Virus record (IMG/VR): IMGVR_UViG_3300027987_000212
Span: 121,328-185,327 of that record
DNA: 64,000 nt
Direction: 5' to 3' (one strand)
From: a virus
In this document: positions 34,326 through 42,680 of the stretch, in pieces
Layout of the letters: every line of letters starts with the position of its first letter
How positions within the stretch are numbered: position 1 is the stretch's first letter
Notes under the pieces: generated by a model
What the model saw: the letters and a program-made list of their open reading frames with translations, nothing else
Told to the model about the DNA's origin: nothing
The model's database searches: none
Made by a program: the position numbers and the translations under genes

Positions 34326-35017
34326 CTAGCCAACTCAAGCAAGTAGTGTTCACCGGACTCGACGAGAAGACAGACTTCCAGCGGTTGCGTGAGATGTACC
34401 AGCTGGACCCGCGCATGCGCTTCTCCGTGATGGTCAACGGTAAGAAGGTCGCCCAAAACGCTGGGCGGGCCAAAATCAGCATGTTGTACCCACCAAACCC
34501 CTACGGACTGCTGGCCAATAGCGGCCTGCCTCCGAGGGCGCTAGTTGCGCATCTACAAGGGAACGACGCCATAGACTTCGTGCAGATGCCGACTGCGTTC
34601 AAAAACGTCGTAAGGTACCTGTCCCGTATTCACATACAGCAGGAGCCGACCGTCCTCTCGGCAGGCCTCGCCGCACGAGCAGCCCGCCAACTGGGCATAG
34701 AAGTCAGCCTCCACACCAAGTGCAACCCCGTCCCTTGGTATGCTGGAGTCACCCTACTCTCCCTAAGCCTAGTCCCTACCAAACCCAAAGGGTGGGGCAC
34801 GCCCGACAGTCTGTACCACTCAACAGACCTACTCGGATACAGCGGAGGCATCACCCCAGACAACCTACCAAGCGTGCTCCCCGCCATCCAAGAAGCTAGG
34901 GGAACGGGTGCATTCTGGATTGAACTAGGCGAAGGCATTCGTGTGGGAGACTGCTTCGACGCCGATGAAGTAGAAGCAGCCATGGTCGCCATCAGAAACT
35001 GGGAGCGTGGAATATGA
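34322..35017 (+). CDS. TIM-barrel candidate, TrpF-like
   Basis: A 231-residue protein. The N-terminal strand and turn VVFTGLDEKTD, the middle RFSVMV strand, and near the C-terminus SGGITPDNLPSVLPAI followed by FWIELGEGIRV recall the phosphate-binding strands of phosphoribosylanthranilate isomerase-like barrels (GGL-x-P-x-NV, then VDVSSGVE). Size is right for one barrel. It is unlikely to make tryptophan alone. The sugar-phosphate substrate is unknown. Low-certainty fold assignment. Confidence 0.45.
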   Translation: MTSQLKQVVFTGLDEKTDFQRLREMYQLDPRMRFSVMVNGKKVAQNAGRAKISMLYPPNPYGLLANSGLPPRALVAHLQGNDAIDFVQMPTAFKNVVRYLSRIHIQQEPTVLSAGLAARAARQLGIEVSLHTKCNPVPWYAGVTLLSLSLVPTKPKGWGTPDSLYHSTDLLGYSGGITPDNLPSVLPAIQEARGTGAFWIELGEGIRVGDCFDADEVEAAMVAIRNWERGI

Positions 35018-35655
35018 ATGGCATAGCCAAGGCGCTGCAAGAGGGACGCTTGATTAGAGGTAGCTTCGTAAAGCGCCGTGGTGGGCAACTATACGTGTGC
35101 CCCCTAGCTGCCTTGATGGGCATCGAACCGGTACACGACAATGTACACCCACTCTTCGAGTACATCCCCCAATCAGTGGCCCCCCGTTGGATAGCCGAGC
35201 TCATCCCGGCTTGGGCTGACTGCGGCACTAAGCGTAACTGGCACGACCTGATGGTCAGACTAGCGGCACTTGCCTCCAAGTTCTCTAACCTGGAAGAGAC
35301 GTGCAGCAGAGTAGCTGAGGCGCACTGCCAACTCGTGTGTCTGCAGTTGCTGCTGGAGTACGGTAACCACGACTTCAGCCGCCTCGTACGATGTTGGCGG
35401 CAAGTGGCTAGAGGGCAGGAACCCGTCTCCGACAAATGGTCACAAGCCTACGACCAAGTGGGCGCGTTACTTGGCTCGCACCAAACGAAACAGCGTATCT
35501 TCAGTGTGACTAGCTGTATGCGCCTGGCGATTGACCTCAGTGTGTACAACCTCACTGGGGAGCAGCGTACGCGCGTTAAGCAAGTCACTGCCGACCGCAT
35601 CATCAAAGCGCACTTCGACGAACTCGAAGAAGTCTTCGCACGCTTCCAGGTCTAG
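35014..35655 (+). CDS. Hypothetical protein
   Basis: A 213-residue protein coupled to the previous gene by ATGA. The N-terminal segment LIRGSFVKRRGGQLYVCPLAALMG has a Cys-containing strand pattern seen in many unassigned phage proteins, and the rest is helical. Last gene before promoter 3. Confidence 0.6.
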   Translation: MNGIAKALQEGRLIRGSFVKRRGGQLYVCPLAALMGIEPVHDNVHPLFEYIPQSVAPRWIAELIPAWADCGTKRNWHDLMVRLAALASKFSNLEETCSRVAEAHCQLVCLQLLLEYGNHDFSRLVRCWRQVARGQEPVSDKWSQAYDQVGALLGSHQTKQRIFSVTSCMRLAIDLSVYNLTGEQRTRVKQVTADRIIKAHFDELEEVFARFQV

Positions 35656-35656
35656 C

Positions 35657-35694
35657 GCAAGGCAGCCCTCCTTTCGGGGATAAGACTGATGGAG
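35657..35694 (+). promoter_or_regulatory. GATAAG-type promoter 3
   Basis: GCAA, 15 bases, GGGGATAAG, then ACTGATGGAGAGAAC. One of the exact GCAA copies. It lies in the 64-base gap before the gene at 35720, whose ribosome site GGAGG follows. Confidence 0.65.
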
Positions 35695-35719
35695 AGAACA
35701 CCACCATCGGAGGGATACC

Positions 35720-36100
35720 ATGCACAACACTGACATAGCACTCGTTTCGACTCGTCGCCTCGTACGAATGGACCTACAAGCACTGCAGGACTACGTCCAG
35801 CTCACCGTAGTCTTGGCTTACGAGGACAGGCGCGCCACCTTTAAACTTCGCGTCGGCAAACACGAGCTCTGCACGCTAGACTCCATCCTAGCGTCGCTGC
35901 TTCTAACCCAAGCCTTCGAGATGACACCGACCCAGTGGACTCAACGCACGGGGACGCGCAGCGCAGACGAATTCCAACGCTGCAAACGCATGAGTGTCAC
36001 TCTGGCGGCGCTACTCGGCAGAGACCGCTTCGTACAACTGGTGCGAAGGTTCGATTCGCTGCCCCTGGGTACCGCCAAGCCCACGCGCTTGTTGAACTAG
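35720..36100 (+). CDS. Hypothetical protein
   Basis: A 126-residue protein, single gene between promoter 3 and a perfect 12-bp hairpin. The C-terminal half is helical and basic (DEFQRCKRMSVTLAALLGRD). Expressed apparently as its own short transcript. No family recognised. Confidence 0.6.
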   Translation: MHNTDIALVSTRRLVRMDLQALQDYVQLTVVLAYEDRRATFKLRVGKHELCTLDSILASLLLTQAFEMTPTQWTQRTGTRSADEFQRCKRMSVTLAALLGRDRFVQLVRRFDSLPLGTAKPTRLLN

Positions 36101-36110
36101 CTCTTGCCCT

Positions 36111-36137
36111 GCCCGCCACAGCATTGCTGTGGCGGGC
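36111..36137. terminator. Perfect 12-bp hairpin, terminator-like without T run
   Basis: GCCCGCCACAGC, loop ATT, GCTGTGGCGGGC. It lies 11 bases after the stop at 36100. No T tract follows, so it may be a weak or factor-dependent terminator, an RNA stability element, or a protein-binding site. Confidence 0.55.
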
Positions 36138-36193
36138 GTTGCGTAGCCCTACCTGTTAGCGAGGTAACCTAGACCAACTTAGTTGTACAAACT

Positions 36194-36511
36194 ATGCCAA
36201 AAACTTCAGACGACCCCATCACCAACTTTCTACGACCCTACACATTACCTCCGAACACATACGACCCAGAAGTCTGGCGGCGCATCAGCACGAAGTCCAG
36301 AATCATTGCTCGTTTGCCTGAGGGACTCACAGGCCTGCAGGCACTTCAGCGCGTAAGCCCGGAAACAGCCCAAGAGCTTCTAGCTCAACTCGAACAACGG
36401 GCAGCCAATACGTACCGACGCATATACGCCATGCGCGATGGGAACATACGATACTTGTCGCCAGACCAGTGGCTGGCCTTCAAAGCAGCTGGCGGGCAAG
36501 CCTCATGGTAG
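36194..36511 (+). CDS. Hypothetical helical protein
   Basis: A 105-residue protein. It looks mostly helical, with QRVSPETAQELLAQLEQRA in the centre and an Arg/Tyr-rich end. The 56-base gap upstream contains TTAGTTGTACAAACTA, a near palindrome that may be a control site. It overlaps the next gene by seven bases (ATGGTAG). Confidence 0.55.
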   Translation: MPKTSDDPITNFLRPYTLPPNTYDPEVWRRISTKSRIIARLPEGLTGLQALQRVSPETAQELLAQLEQRAANTYRRIYAMRDGNIRYLSPDQWLAFKAAGGQASW

Positions 36512-36705
36512 ACCAACTTCCCGAGTTGTACTGCACCACGTACTGCAACAAGCCGCACCGAGTCAGGGACGGTATGCCGGTCAACCACGAGTGCCGCGTA
36601 CTTCCGCACGAGGTACTCAAGGCAGAAATCGACGGCGACTACACACTAGCCCAACAGCTACTGGGCAAAGCCTCCACACGCATCAGTAAAGGAATCAAGC
36701 TGTGA
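36505..36705 (+). CDS. Small Cys-rich protein
   Basis: A 66-residue protein. YCTTYCNKPH near the start and HEC at about 29-31 make a CxxxC ... HxC arrangement that could bind zinc. It starts at the ATG overlapping the previous stop and ends overlapping the next GTG start. Confidence 0.5.
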   Translation: MVDQLPELYCTTYCNKPHRVRDGMPVNHECRVLPHEVLKAEIDGDYTLAQQLLGKASTRISKGIKL

Positions 36706-37607
36706 CTCTTGAAGACGACTTCTCCGACCCAACTAGTCTGCTGTACTGCCGCTACTGCGGCGATACCAACCTTCGTCTCGACTTCGTGCCCACTTGCGAT
36801 ACCGACGTCCTCGAATGTCCATGTGGAGCACCCTGCAACCTAAGCGACGTTCGCATCATGACCCCCATCACGCCTGATGGCGGGGTAGCGCTACTGACCT
36901 TAGAGGAGCTGGCTGTCTCTCACGGCGGGCACCTGAACACCAGGAAAGTCAGCCAGCAGGTACGCGACCAACTCGTGTACCTGACCACAGAGGCTTTCGT
37001 GAAACTAACTCCACCAGCGCACTGCCCAGAGGCCACGCATATCATCCGACTCACTACCAAGGGTCGCCGCGTGGCAGGCTTCCTGCGCGCCATACAGGCA
37101 GAGCACTCCCGAAAGGAAGACATCCACACCCAAGCAGCCTTCAAGCAGGAGCACCGCGGAAACCAACTCACAATTCACTCCTACCGCATGCCAGCCTACC
37201 CGTACACCCCAGCCAACCCTATACGGGACGTGCTGAGGCTACTCAGTAGGGGGAAGGAGCCACCCAAGTATGTCATCGGTTACTCGACCCACGTACCTGA
37301 CGGGTGCACGCTGCCGTTACAAGACTGGGCAGCCAGCAATGCTGGCGTGGGCTGGATGACCGGCATTGGCCTACTCGACGCTGCCGACCTACTAGTCGCG
37401 AGCGCCGTCGGGAATGCCAACATCCCTCCGGAGCCCCCGTCCAGCGACCCAGTACTGTTCATTCCTCCAGGATACCCTGCTGGAGATGGCACTGACCTCG
37501 AGTGTGGCTGGTACTTCTCTGACGAAACCTGGACCACCCTACTTGGGCCCCATCCCACCGAAGCAGCGGCACGCGTCGCACTCACCAAGTACGCCGAAAC
37601 TCTCTGA
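36702..37607 (+). CDS. Zinc-ribbon plus winged-helix-like protein, paralogue A
   Basis: A 301-residue protein. Residues 16-46 contain CRYC and CPCGAPC (zinc ribbon). Residues about 65-135, LEELAVSHGGHLNTRKVSQQ through HIIRLTTKGRRVAGFLRAIQAE, read as a winged helix. The same two-domain order, with aligned residues, occurs in the gene at 40203. The C-terminal 165 residues are unique to this protein and end in an aromatic segment. A DNA-binding regulator is the simplest guess. GTG start coupled by GTGA. Confidence 0.55.
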   Translation: MTLEDDFSDPTSLLYCRYCGDTNLRLDFVPTCDTDVLECPCGAPCNLSDVRIMTPITPDGGVALLTLEELAVSHGGHLNTRKVSQQVRDQLVYLTTEAFVKLTPPAHCPEATHIIRLTTKGRRVAGFLRAIQAEHSRKEDIHTQAAFKQEHRGNQLTIHSYRMPAYPYTPANPIRDVLRLLSRGKEPPKYVIGYSTHVPDGCTLPLQDWAASNAGVGWMTGIGLLDAADLLVASAVGNANIPPEPPSSDPVLFIPPGYPAGDGTDLECGWYFSDETWTTLLGPHPTEAAARVALTKYAETL

Positions 37608-37614
37608 GGACAGC

Positions 37615-38265
37615 ATGAAAAACCGAAGGTACGTAGAGCCCGCAGAAAAACCAGAACCCCTTCCCCTACCCAAAAAGCCGCTGACCAACGGTGGCGAATA
37701 CTGGGTTAGCATCCGTGGGGTACCTGTCAAAGGCACCATCCTTTGCAGCAAGAATGGTGAAGATGTAGTCTTCATCAACCGCCGCACACGCCGGGCTAAA
37801 CTGCTCAAGTCCGTCTCAGAAGTGTACGATTCTGAAAAAGCCGCTGCCGTGGGGCCACGCGCCGGCGTGAAGCTGTGGCACGTCGACCTCAACCCACATA
37901 CTGGGCCAGTTCTCGAGGAGGTCATCTACTACGCCCCCGAAGACAGTATGGACCGTGAGTCGCGGTACTACCACTACTGGTTGGACGCGGAAGGGCAAGA
38001 GCACCACGAAAGTGCGTGCTTTAACAACTACCTCCACTTCGTTCGAACGCGCCGCGAAGCACTCAAGCTACTCGCGCCACACATAGGACGCTGCGTAGCG
38101 CACCACACTCGCAGACGAGACGACGCGGTCAGCACTCAAGGCAAGTCCGGCGCCGCACTGAAGGCGTTGATGGAGCTCTACACAGAGTGCAGGGCGACCC
38201 ACATCAGAGTCAACCTCAAGCCCACACCCAACCGCAGCCAGCTACTACGAAGGAAGAAACGATGA
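37615..38265 (+). CDS. Hypothetical basic protein
   Basis: A 216-residue protein from the ATG at 37615 (GAGGA upstream). The first 35 residues are Pro/Lys-rich, then a strand-rich domain (YWVSIRGVPVKGTILCSKNG), then helices, and a basic end (RSQLLRRKKR). The longer frame upstream is a shadow of the previous gene. No family recognised. Confidence 0.6.
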   Translation: MKNRRYVEPAEKPEPLPLPKKPLTNGGEYWVSIRGVPVKGTILCSKNGEDVVFINRRTRRAKLLKSVSEVYDSEKAAAVGPRAGVKLWHVDLNPHTGPVLEEVIYYAPEDSMDRESRYYHYWLDAEGQEHHESACFNNYLHFVRTRREALKLLAPHIGRCVAHHTRRRDDAVSTQGKSGAALKALMELYTECRATHIRVNLKPTPNRSQLLRRKKR

Positions 38266-38813
38266 GCAACAACTTCACCATCACGTACCACGACCTCTAC
38301 GCGCTGAGCCTCAACCGGCTAGAGCACTACAAAGACCTCGAAGGCGAAGCTTGCGCAAACGAGACGCTCCGAAAGCACTTCGAGTGCTTTTGGTCAGACG
38401 TGCGAATCTGGGCGGCCAGCAATGTTGGGATGACCACTCTCGACGACATGCGCGAGGCCGGGTTAACGCAATCAGCTTCCGTACTCCTCGACCTCTACAG
38501 CACCAATGGCGCTCTACGCGCCAGGTACTTCGACCAGCCCATGCCCACTCTCGAGCAGGACCCAAGCAACCCGTACCTACGTGGCATCGATGACGCTCTC
38601 CGTAAAACGCGCTTCGACCTACGCCTACACGCCTTCAGCAATCTCATCCCCGGACTAACCCAAGACCAAAATGACCGCATCGCAGCTGCAGCCTACCGCA
38701 CAGCACTAGGGGTCATCACAGGAGTACAAAACAGCTATGCCGAACCACCCAAGCACCCTCAGAGCAGCGGCGACAATAGTAGTACACCTACTGGAGGACT
38801 TGCTGGAGGATAA
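38262..38813 (+). CDS. Hypothetical helical protein
   Basis: A 183-residue protein coupled by ATGA to the preceding gene. Mostly helical (YALSLNRLEHYKDLEGEAC), ending in a Ser/Thr/Gly-rich tail whose DNA overlaps the next gene by 77 bases. Function unknown. Confidence 0.6.
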   Translation: MSNNFTITYHDLYALSLNRLEHYKDLEGEACANETLRKHFECFWSDVRIWAASNVGMTTLDDMREAGLTQSASVLLDLYSTNGALRARYFDQPMPTLEQDPSNPYLRGIDDALRKTRFDLRLHAFSNLIPGLTQDQNDRIAAAAYRTALGVITGVQNSYAEPPKHPQSSGDNSSTPTGGLAGG

Positions 38814-39012
38814 GCCAGGACCGCTGGTGGGGCCACCACATAGGGTACGTATGGATGAAGTCCTACGTACCCTACGGCGCGGTCTACTGCTTCCAGATTC
38901 CGAGCCAATCCCATTCGGTAGGGAAACAACCGGCCCTCTAACAGACGCAGAGTACCGCGTGTGGGTAGGCGGCTTCACTCACGCGTTGCCGCTAGGGGGA
39001 GTAACGCCCTAG
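38737..39012 (+). CDS. Hypothetical protein
   Basis: A 91-residue frame. An amphipathic helix (LRAAATIVVHLLEDLLED) opens the protein, followed by a basic helix and a glycine-rich end. The overlap with the previous gene is longer than usual (77 bases). A shorter start at 38851 is possible. Confidence 0.4.
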   Translation: MPNHPSTLRAAATIVVHLLEDLLEDKPGPLVGPPHRVRMDEVLRTLRRGLLLPDSEPIPFGRETTGPLTDAEYRVWVGGFTHALPLGGVTP

Positions 39013-39116
39013 CCCTAGCAGATAAAGCAGTCCTAGAGTTCCGCAGTGCGTTGCAAGTCGAGCACAACAAACAACGTGAGGCACTACAAGAAGCACTCGA
39101 CGAAGAGGGTCGATGA
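38961..39116 (+). CDS. Small ORF ending at the nucleotidyltransferase start
   Basis: About 51 codons in a third frame. The last 32 residues (ADKAVLEFRSALQVEHNKQR and an acidic end) look like a genuine helical protein and the TGA overlaps the next ATG as ATGA. The start is unclear: GTG at 38961 is the only standard candidate and has no good ribosome site. Confidence 0.35.
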   Translation: MGRRLHSRVAARGSNALALADKAVLEFRSALQVEHNKQREALQEALDEEGR

Positions 39117-39514
39117 CGTTAACTACACACGAGCAAGTAGTGCAAGAACGCCTAGAGCTCAGCCGACGACGCCGTGCAGTCCAAGGTGATTGGACCTTAC
39201 GACGCGCCCTAACCTTCTTGCGTAAGCTGTCTCCTCCACTACTGCGAGAGGGCTTCGATTGCGGCCTCTTGGGCTCCGTACTACTCAAGGGCCACTCTAC
39301 CAAAGACCTAGACATCGTCGTATTCCCGACAGATACAGCCAAGTATTCCCTAGACGCTGCCAAGCATGTGTTTACCCACGCTATGCGCATGGAGCAGCTC
39401 TACGACAAAGTCGATGTGCTCAAGTTTTGGCGCAGGCACGAGTCTACCGACTTCAAGCATGTAGAAGTGTGGGCCTACAACAACCATCGCGTAGACATCT
39501 TCTTCATGAGGTAA
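39113..39514 (+). CDS. Nucleotidyltransferase-fold protein
   Basis: A 133-residue protein. Residues 51-70, GLLGSVLLKGHSTKDLDIVV, hold the GS ... DxD motif of the polymerase-beta-like nucleotidyltransferases (Gly54-Ser55, Asp65, Asp67), and RVDIFF near the end provides the third acidic residue. Such minimal NTases transfer NMP to proteins, RNA or small molecules. The target is unknown here. All catalytic residues are present. Confidence 0.7.
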   Translation: MTLTTHEQVVQERLELSRRRRAVQGDWTLRRALTFLRKLSPPLLREGFDCGLLGSVLLKGHSTKDLDIVVFPTDTAKYSLDAAKHVFTHAMRMEQLYDKVDVLKFWRRHESTDFKHVEVWAYNNHRVDIFFMR

Positions 39515-39516
39515 CC

Positions 39517-40206
39517 ATGTCCGACACAAGCATCACGTACGGAGGCGTCACCCTCTACAAAGTCGAGGGGTGCCCCCACAATCGCTGGGTAACCGTCCCC
39601 ACCAACTCACTCGTAGTGGAGGAGACCTTCCCTGGCTCCGGTCGCTACCATGCAGGAGCTAACCTACCGCTTCTCGGACACGTCCACACCGGTGTGGGGG
39701 AGACCAAAAATAACGCGGTAGAAGCTTTGAAGCATCTGAACGTGCTCATAGTCGCCACGCAACTAGAGCAGGAAGCTATCACAGCGGCCATGGCCGCGGC
39801 AACCACACGACTCGTCGTATTCGACTCCATCCCCGGCGTACCCGTAGACCAGGTGGAGTACCAGCTGCACATCGCACAAGAAGAGCTCACTGAGGTTCGA
39901 GGTAACGCGATGGCCTCGGGAGATGACGCAGCAGATAAAGCATACGAAGACGAGATACTCGCCCGTCTCGAGCGAGACGACCTACTTGCCTGGTGTTGTC
40001 TTCAAGTAACCGCCCGCTGGCGACACTACTCCGCACAAGCCTGCCTCGGTGCCTACTCCTTCGCAGAGGGAGTAGGTGACCCAGAACAAGCCGCTGCAGA
40101 CGAGTTTGCTCAGCTGAAACAGGATGCCTACGACTTCCTAAACGCCCAAGTACAGGCGCAGCTCACCAGCACCCTTCTCGGACTCTATCCCATGGAGCGC
40201 ACATGA
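39517..40206 (+). CDS. Hypothetical acidic protein
   Basis: A 229-residue protein with AGGT upstream of the ATG. The N-terminus is strand-rich (ITYGGVTLYKVEGCPHNRW), then long acidic helices (ADKAYEDEILARLERDDLLA). It overlaps paralogue B by ATGA. No motif recognised. Confidence 0.6.
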   Translation: MSDTSITYGGVTLYKVEGCPHNRWVTVPTNSLVVEETFPGSGRYHAGANLPLLGHVHTGVGETKNNAVEALKHLNVLIVATQLEQEAITAAMAAATTRLVVFDSIPGVPVDQVEYQLHIAQEELTEVRGNAMASGDDAADKAYEDEILARLERDDLLAWCCLQVTARWRHYSAQACLGAYSFAEGVGDPEQAAADEFAQLKQDAYDFLNAQVQAQLTSTLLGLYPMERT

Positions 40207-40667
40207 CCGCACCCAAACTTGAACTCTCATCCATCTACATCTGCCCCAACTGCTGCAAACCGAGTGCAGGTGCAGACCTGGTTCGCGCGCAGGACCCAAC
40301 TGCATGTATCTGTCCGCAGTGCATGCAACACTTCCAGTACACAAGTGCCCCACCCTACGCACCAGAATTCACCCAACAGCAGTTAAACCTGCTGCTCTAC
40401 CTCGAAACCTGCGCCGTTGATGGGGGGAAGGTAGACATACGTCGAATGCGCCCAGAAGAAGTCGAGCAAGTAGAGCGGTGGGTAGCCAACAAGCTACTGC
40501 AATTCGGGCGAGTCTGTCTGGACAGCGGTGGCGGGCACTGGATACGCCTATCACCCAAGGTACGTGTAGTAATTGCTCTCGAACGCACGATACGCGCAGA
40601 GCGTTTTTGGGCATCACGGACGTGGCAGACGACCAGCGAACTACGTACAGGGAAGCGCGTAGAATAG
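40203..40667 (+). CDS. Zinc-ribbon plus winged-helix-like protein, paralogue B
   Basis: A 154-residue protein. CPNCCKP (residue about 14) and CPQC (about 37) form a zinc ribbon. Residues 60-145 contain LLLYLETCAVDGGKVDIRRM and HWIRLSPKVRVVIALERTI, which line up with the winged-helix region of the gene at 36702. It lacks that protein's long C-terminal domain. Probably a small DNA-binding regulator. Last gene of its unit, followed two bases later by promoter 4. Confidence 0.6.
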   Translation: MTAPKLELSSIYICPNCCKPSAGADLVRAQDPTACICPQCMQHFQYTSAPPYAPEFTQQQLNLLLYLETCAVDGGKVDIRRMRPEEVEQVERWVANKLLQFGRVCLDSGGGHWIRLSPKVRVVIALERTIRAERFWASRTWQTTSELRTGKRVE

Positions 40668-40668
40668 C

Positions 40669-40706
40669 ACAAGTCACCGCAAAAATGCGGGATAAGGCTA
40701 ATAGAG
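40669..40706 (+). promoter_or_regulatory. GATAAG-type promoter 4
   Basis: ACAA, 15 bases, CGGGATAAG, then GCTAATAGAGGAA. The downstream AGAGGA doubles as the ribosome site of the gene at 40715, so the leader would be very short. Confidence 0.6.
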
Positions 40707-40714
40707 GAATACCC

Positions 40715-40924
40715 ATGGAAGTACATCCGCGAGAAAAATTGGTACAGGAAGCTGAGCATAAAATCAGCTCAGCCATACTCGATGCAGTCGAGCACTTGAC
40801 GCAACTCGAACAACTGCAGGTAGTGAACAAGGTTGCCAGCGAGTACATAGCGAGCCTGGCAAAGTATGGAATACGCTACGAAAGGCACGGCAACGGCGAT
40901 ACACCCGGCGGGTTGGTGGGGTAA
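40715..40924 (+). CDS. Small helical protein
   Basis: A 69-residue protein. The ATG at 40715 is chosen because AGAGGA lies seven bases upstream and promoter 4 lies just before. Upstream reading is a shadow of the previous gene. It is an amphipathic helix pair (EHLTQLEQLQVVNKVASEYI). First gene of its unit. Confidence 0.6.
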   Translation: MEVHPREKLVQEAEHKISSAILDAVEHLTQLEQLQVVNKVASEYIASLAKYGIRYERHGNGDTPGGLVG

Positions 40925-40926
40925 CC

Positions 40927-41175
40927 ATGGCCATTGAACAAATACCTCGACCCAAGGAGTACATCACCATCACTGAAGGCCTGCGAGGCTTCTTCGCGGT
41001 GCACGCGGTACTCGTAACCGACGAATTCGGCACCTACTATGACGCCGAACAAACCCACCCCTCATCCTACAAGACCGAAGCAGAAGCAATCCCAGACGCA
41101 GTAGCGTGGGCTAAGGACAACAACATCGAGTTTCGTCTGCAGGGGTATGACGGGCAAGGCAACCCAACCAACTAG
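40927..41175 (+). CDS. Small acidic hypothetical protein
   Basis: An 82-residue alpha/beta protein (GFFAVHAVLVTDEFGTYYD, then an acidic helix EAEAIPDAVAWAKDN). It is two bases from its upstream neighbour. The pattern of a strand pair followed by a helix also appears in the small proteins at 43862 and 63839. Function unknown. Confidence 0.6.
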   Translation: MAIEQIPRPKEYITITEGLRGFFAVHAVLVTDEFGTYYDAEQTHPSSYKTEAEAIPDAVAWAKDNNIEFRLQGYDGQGNPTN

Positions 41176-41182
41176 GAGCCAC

Positions 41183-42157
41183 ATGAACCAAGTCACCGTA
41201 GAGAAGGCAGTATACGACAACCTAGAAAGCATGGCAGCTGAGTGCGGGCAGTGGCGAGAGCTAGCCGCCCTGTACCTGCTACAACTAGAAGACCTCGAAG
41301 AACCGGCAGAAGACTGGACGCACACAGCAGCTGAAGTGCTCCGTACGCTGAAGCGGGCTGTTGCAGAGCACGTGGTTGCGCGTAACGACGGTGAACGAAA
41401 TCACCTACGTGACCTTCGCGCAATCGCAAAGGCCCTGTACGCCGCAGAGGATGCTGGCATTGACAAAAACTCCGATGAGCTACGGGACCACATTCTTGCG
41501 GGTCTTCATGAATGGCATGCTGGAGAAGCTGAACTAAATGAGCAACGAGAGCAAGTTGACGCGCAGCTTACCGAGGCACTGTCCGAGGTCAACCTGCTCC
41601 TCAATATGCTGGGCGTCGACCCCAGTACTACCCGCACAGACCTGCTGTCCCGCATCAGAGCACTCAAGGCTGTCTACGAGCTGGACGCAAATCCGGACCC
41701 CAACTTCAAGCGACCGGAGTTCACCACCGCTCTAGTACGCCTACTGCGTCAACATCTCCCAGCACGCATTCACGAGCGGATGCTCTACGACCAAGTTCGC
41801 TGGGTAGTTGACCAGTGGTGCATCCTCTCCAAGCTGGATGAGTTCGCCAGTCAAGGGTGCGTAGCTGCCGTACAAGCCCTCGTTGATGACCTCAACTTGT
41901 ACGAACTTGGGACGCATCAACCAAACGAAGCAGTGGGCACTGCGATAGACATCCTGTGGGCCGCCTGCTGCAAGGCAGCCGGACAACCCCCTCCCTTCCT
42001 CGTACCCGCAATGCACCAAGCAGCTACGGTACTGGGCAGCAAGTGCTTGGAGCTTGGCTACCTCGCAGGGAAACGTGCCAAACAAGAAAATCTTCCGCAA
42101 GTACCGCCCGCTCAAACTACGCCCGAAGCTCCAACAACTTCTAGCACAGACAGATAG
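41183..42157 (+). CDS. Hypothetical helical protein
   Basis: A 324-residue protein from the ATG at 41183 (AGGAG upstream). It is almost entirely helical with a charged N-terminal half and a hydrophobic C-terminal half (AVGTAIDILWAACCKAAGQP). Its last 83 bases overlap the next gene in another frame. No family recognised. Confidence 0.6.
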   Translation: MNQVTVEKAVYDNLESMAAECGQWRELAALYLLQLEDLEEPAEDWTHTAAEVLRTLKRAVAEHVVARNDGERNHLRDLRAIAKALYAAEDAGIDKNSDELRDHILAGLHEWHAGEAELNEQREQVDAQLTEALSEVNLLLNMLGVDPSTTRTDLLSRIRALKAVYELDANPDPNFKRPEFTTALVRLLRQHLPARIHERMLYDQVRWVVDQWCILSKLDEFASQGCVAAVQALVDDLNLYELGTHQPNEAVGTAIDILWAACCKAAGQPPPFLVPAMHQAATVLGSKCLELGYLAGKRAKQENLPQVPPAQTTPEAPTTSSTDR

Positions 42158-42680
42158 GGTCAAGTACGAGCCCGGACTAGAGGGGCAGTACGTATCAGAG
42201 GACCGATGCATCTACGTGGGCGACCGAGCAGGTCCCGAACGTAGCGTCCACAACCTGTTACACGAACTAGCCCACTTCGTCGAAATCGACGAGGCTAGGA
42301 TGTGTTGCACAGGCTGGGGGCTGCACGTTCGTCAGGTGCTGGTGTTCAACCAACTCTGTTACGAACCGCAGACCAGCCAGGCTACAGAGCGTGAGCTGCG
42401 TGTCATAGCTTACCAGACCAACCTCGCGTTAGCGCTCGGCTACGCCTCACGCTTGCCTAGTTACGTTACAGCACTCAGCTGGTTGGCAGACTACTGCAAC
42501 GTACCGCTCGCCGACGGCCGGTTACTGAGTGAGCATGGCCCAAAAGAAGTCAACTACGAGCGCGTAGAGGCCTCCAGAAACCGCTGGAGGCTCTCACGCG
42601 CTAGACAACTACAGTCCACCTATACCTACGAAAGGTTCCAACAAGAATGGCATCGAAAACTACAGCTACTGAATCACTAG
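42075..42680 (+). CDS. HExxH putative metallopeptidase, copy 2
   Basis: A 201-residue protein with a GTG start after CAGGGAAA. HELAH is at residues 63-67, preceded by the strand CIYVGDRAGPERSVHNLL. About 45 residues further on, ERELRVIAYQTNLALALGY resembles the downstream helix of the copies at 33697 and 51846. The C-terminal 70 residues are helical and basic. Zinc hydrolase activity is predicted from the motif alone. Confidence 0.55.
   Translation: MPNKKIFRKYRPLKLRPKLQQLLAQTDRVKYEPGLEGQYVSEDRCIYVGDRAGPERSVHNLLHELAHFVEIDEARMCCTGWGLHVRQVLVFNQLCYEPQTSQATERELRVIAYQTNLALALGYASRLPSYVTALSWLADYCNVPLADGRLLSEHGPKEVNYERVEASRNRWRLSRARQLQSTYTYERFQQEWHRKLQLLNH

Noticed and set aside
35656-35675. Terminator after the gene ending at 35655
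   Set aside because: AAGG ... CCTT gives only a 4-bp stem with no T run.
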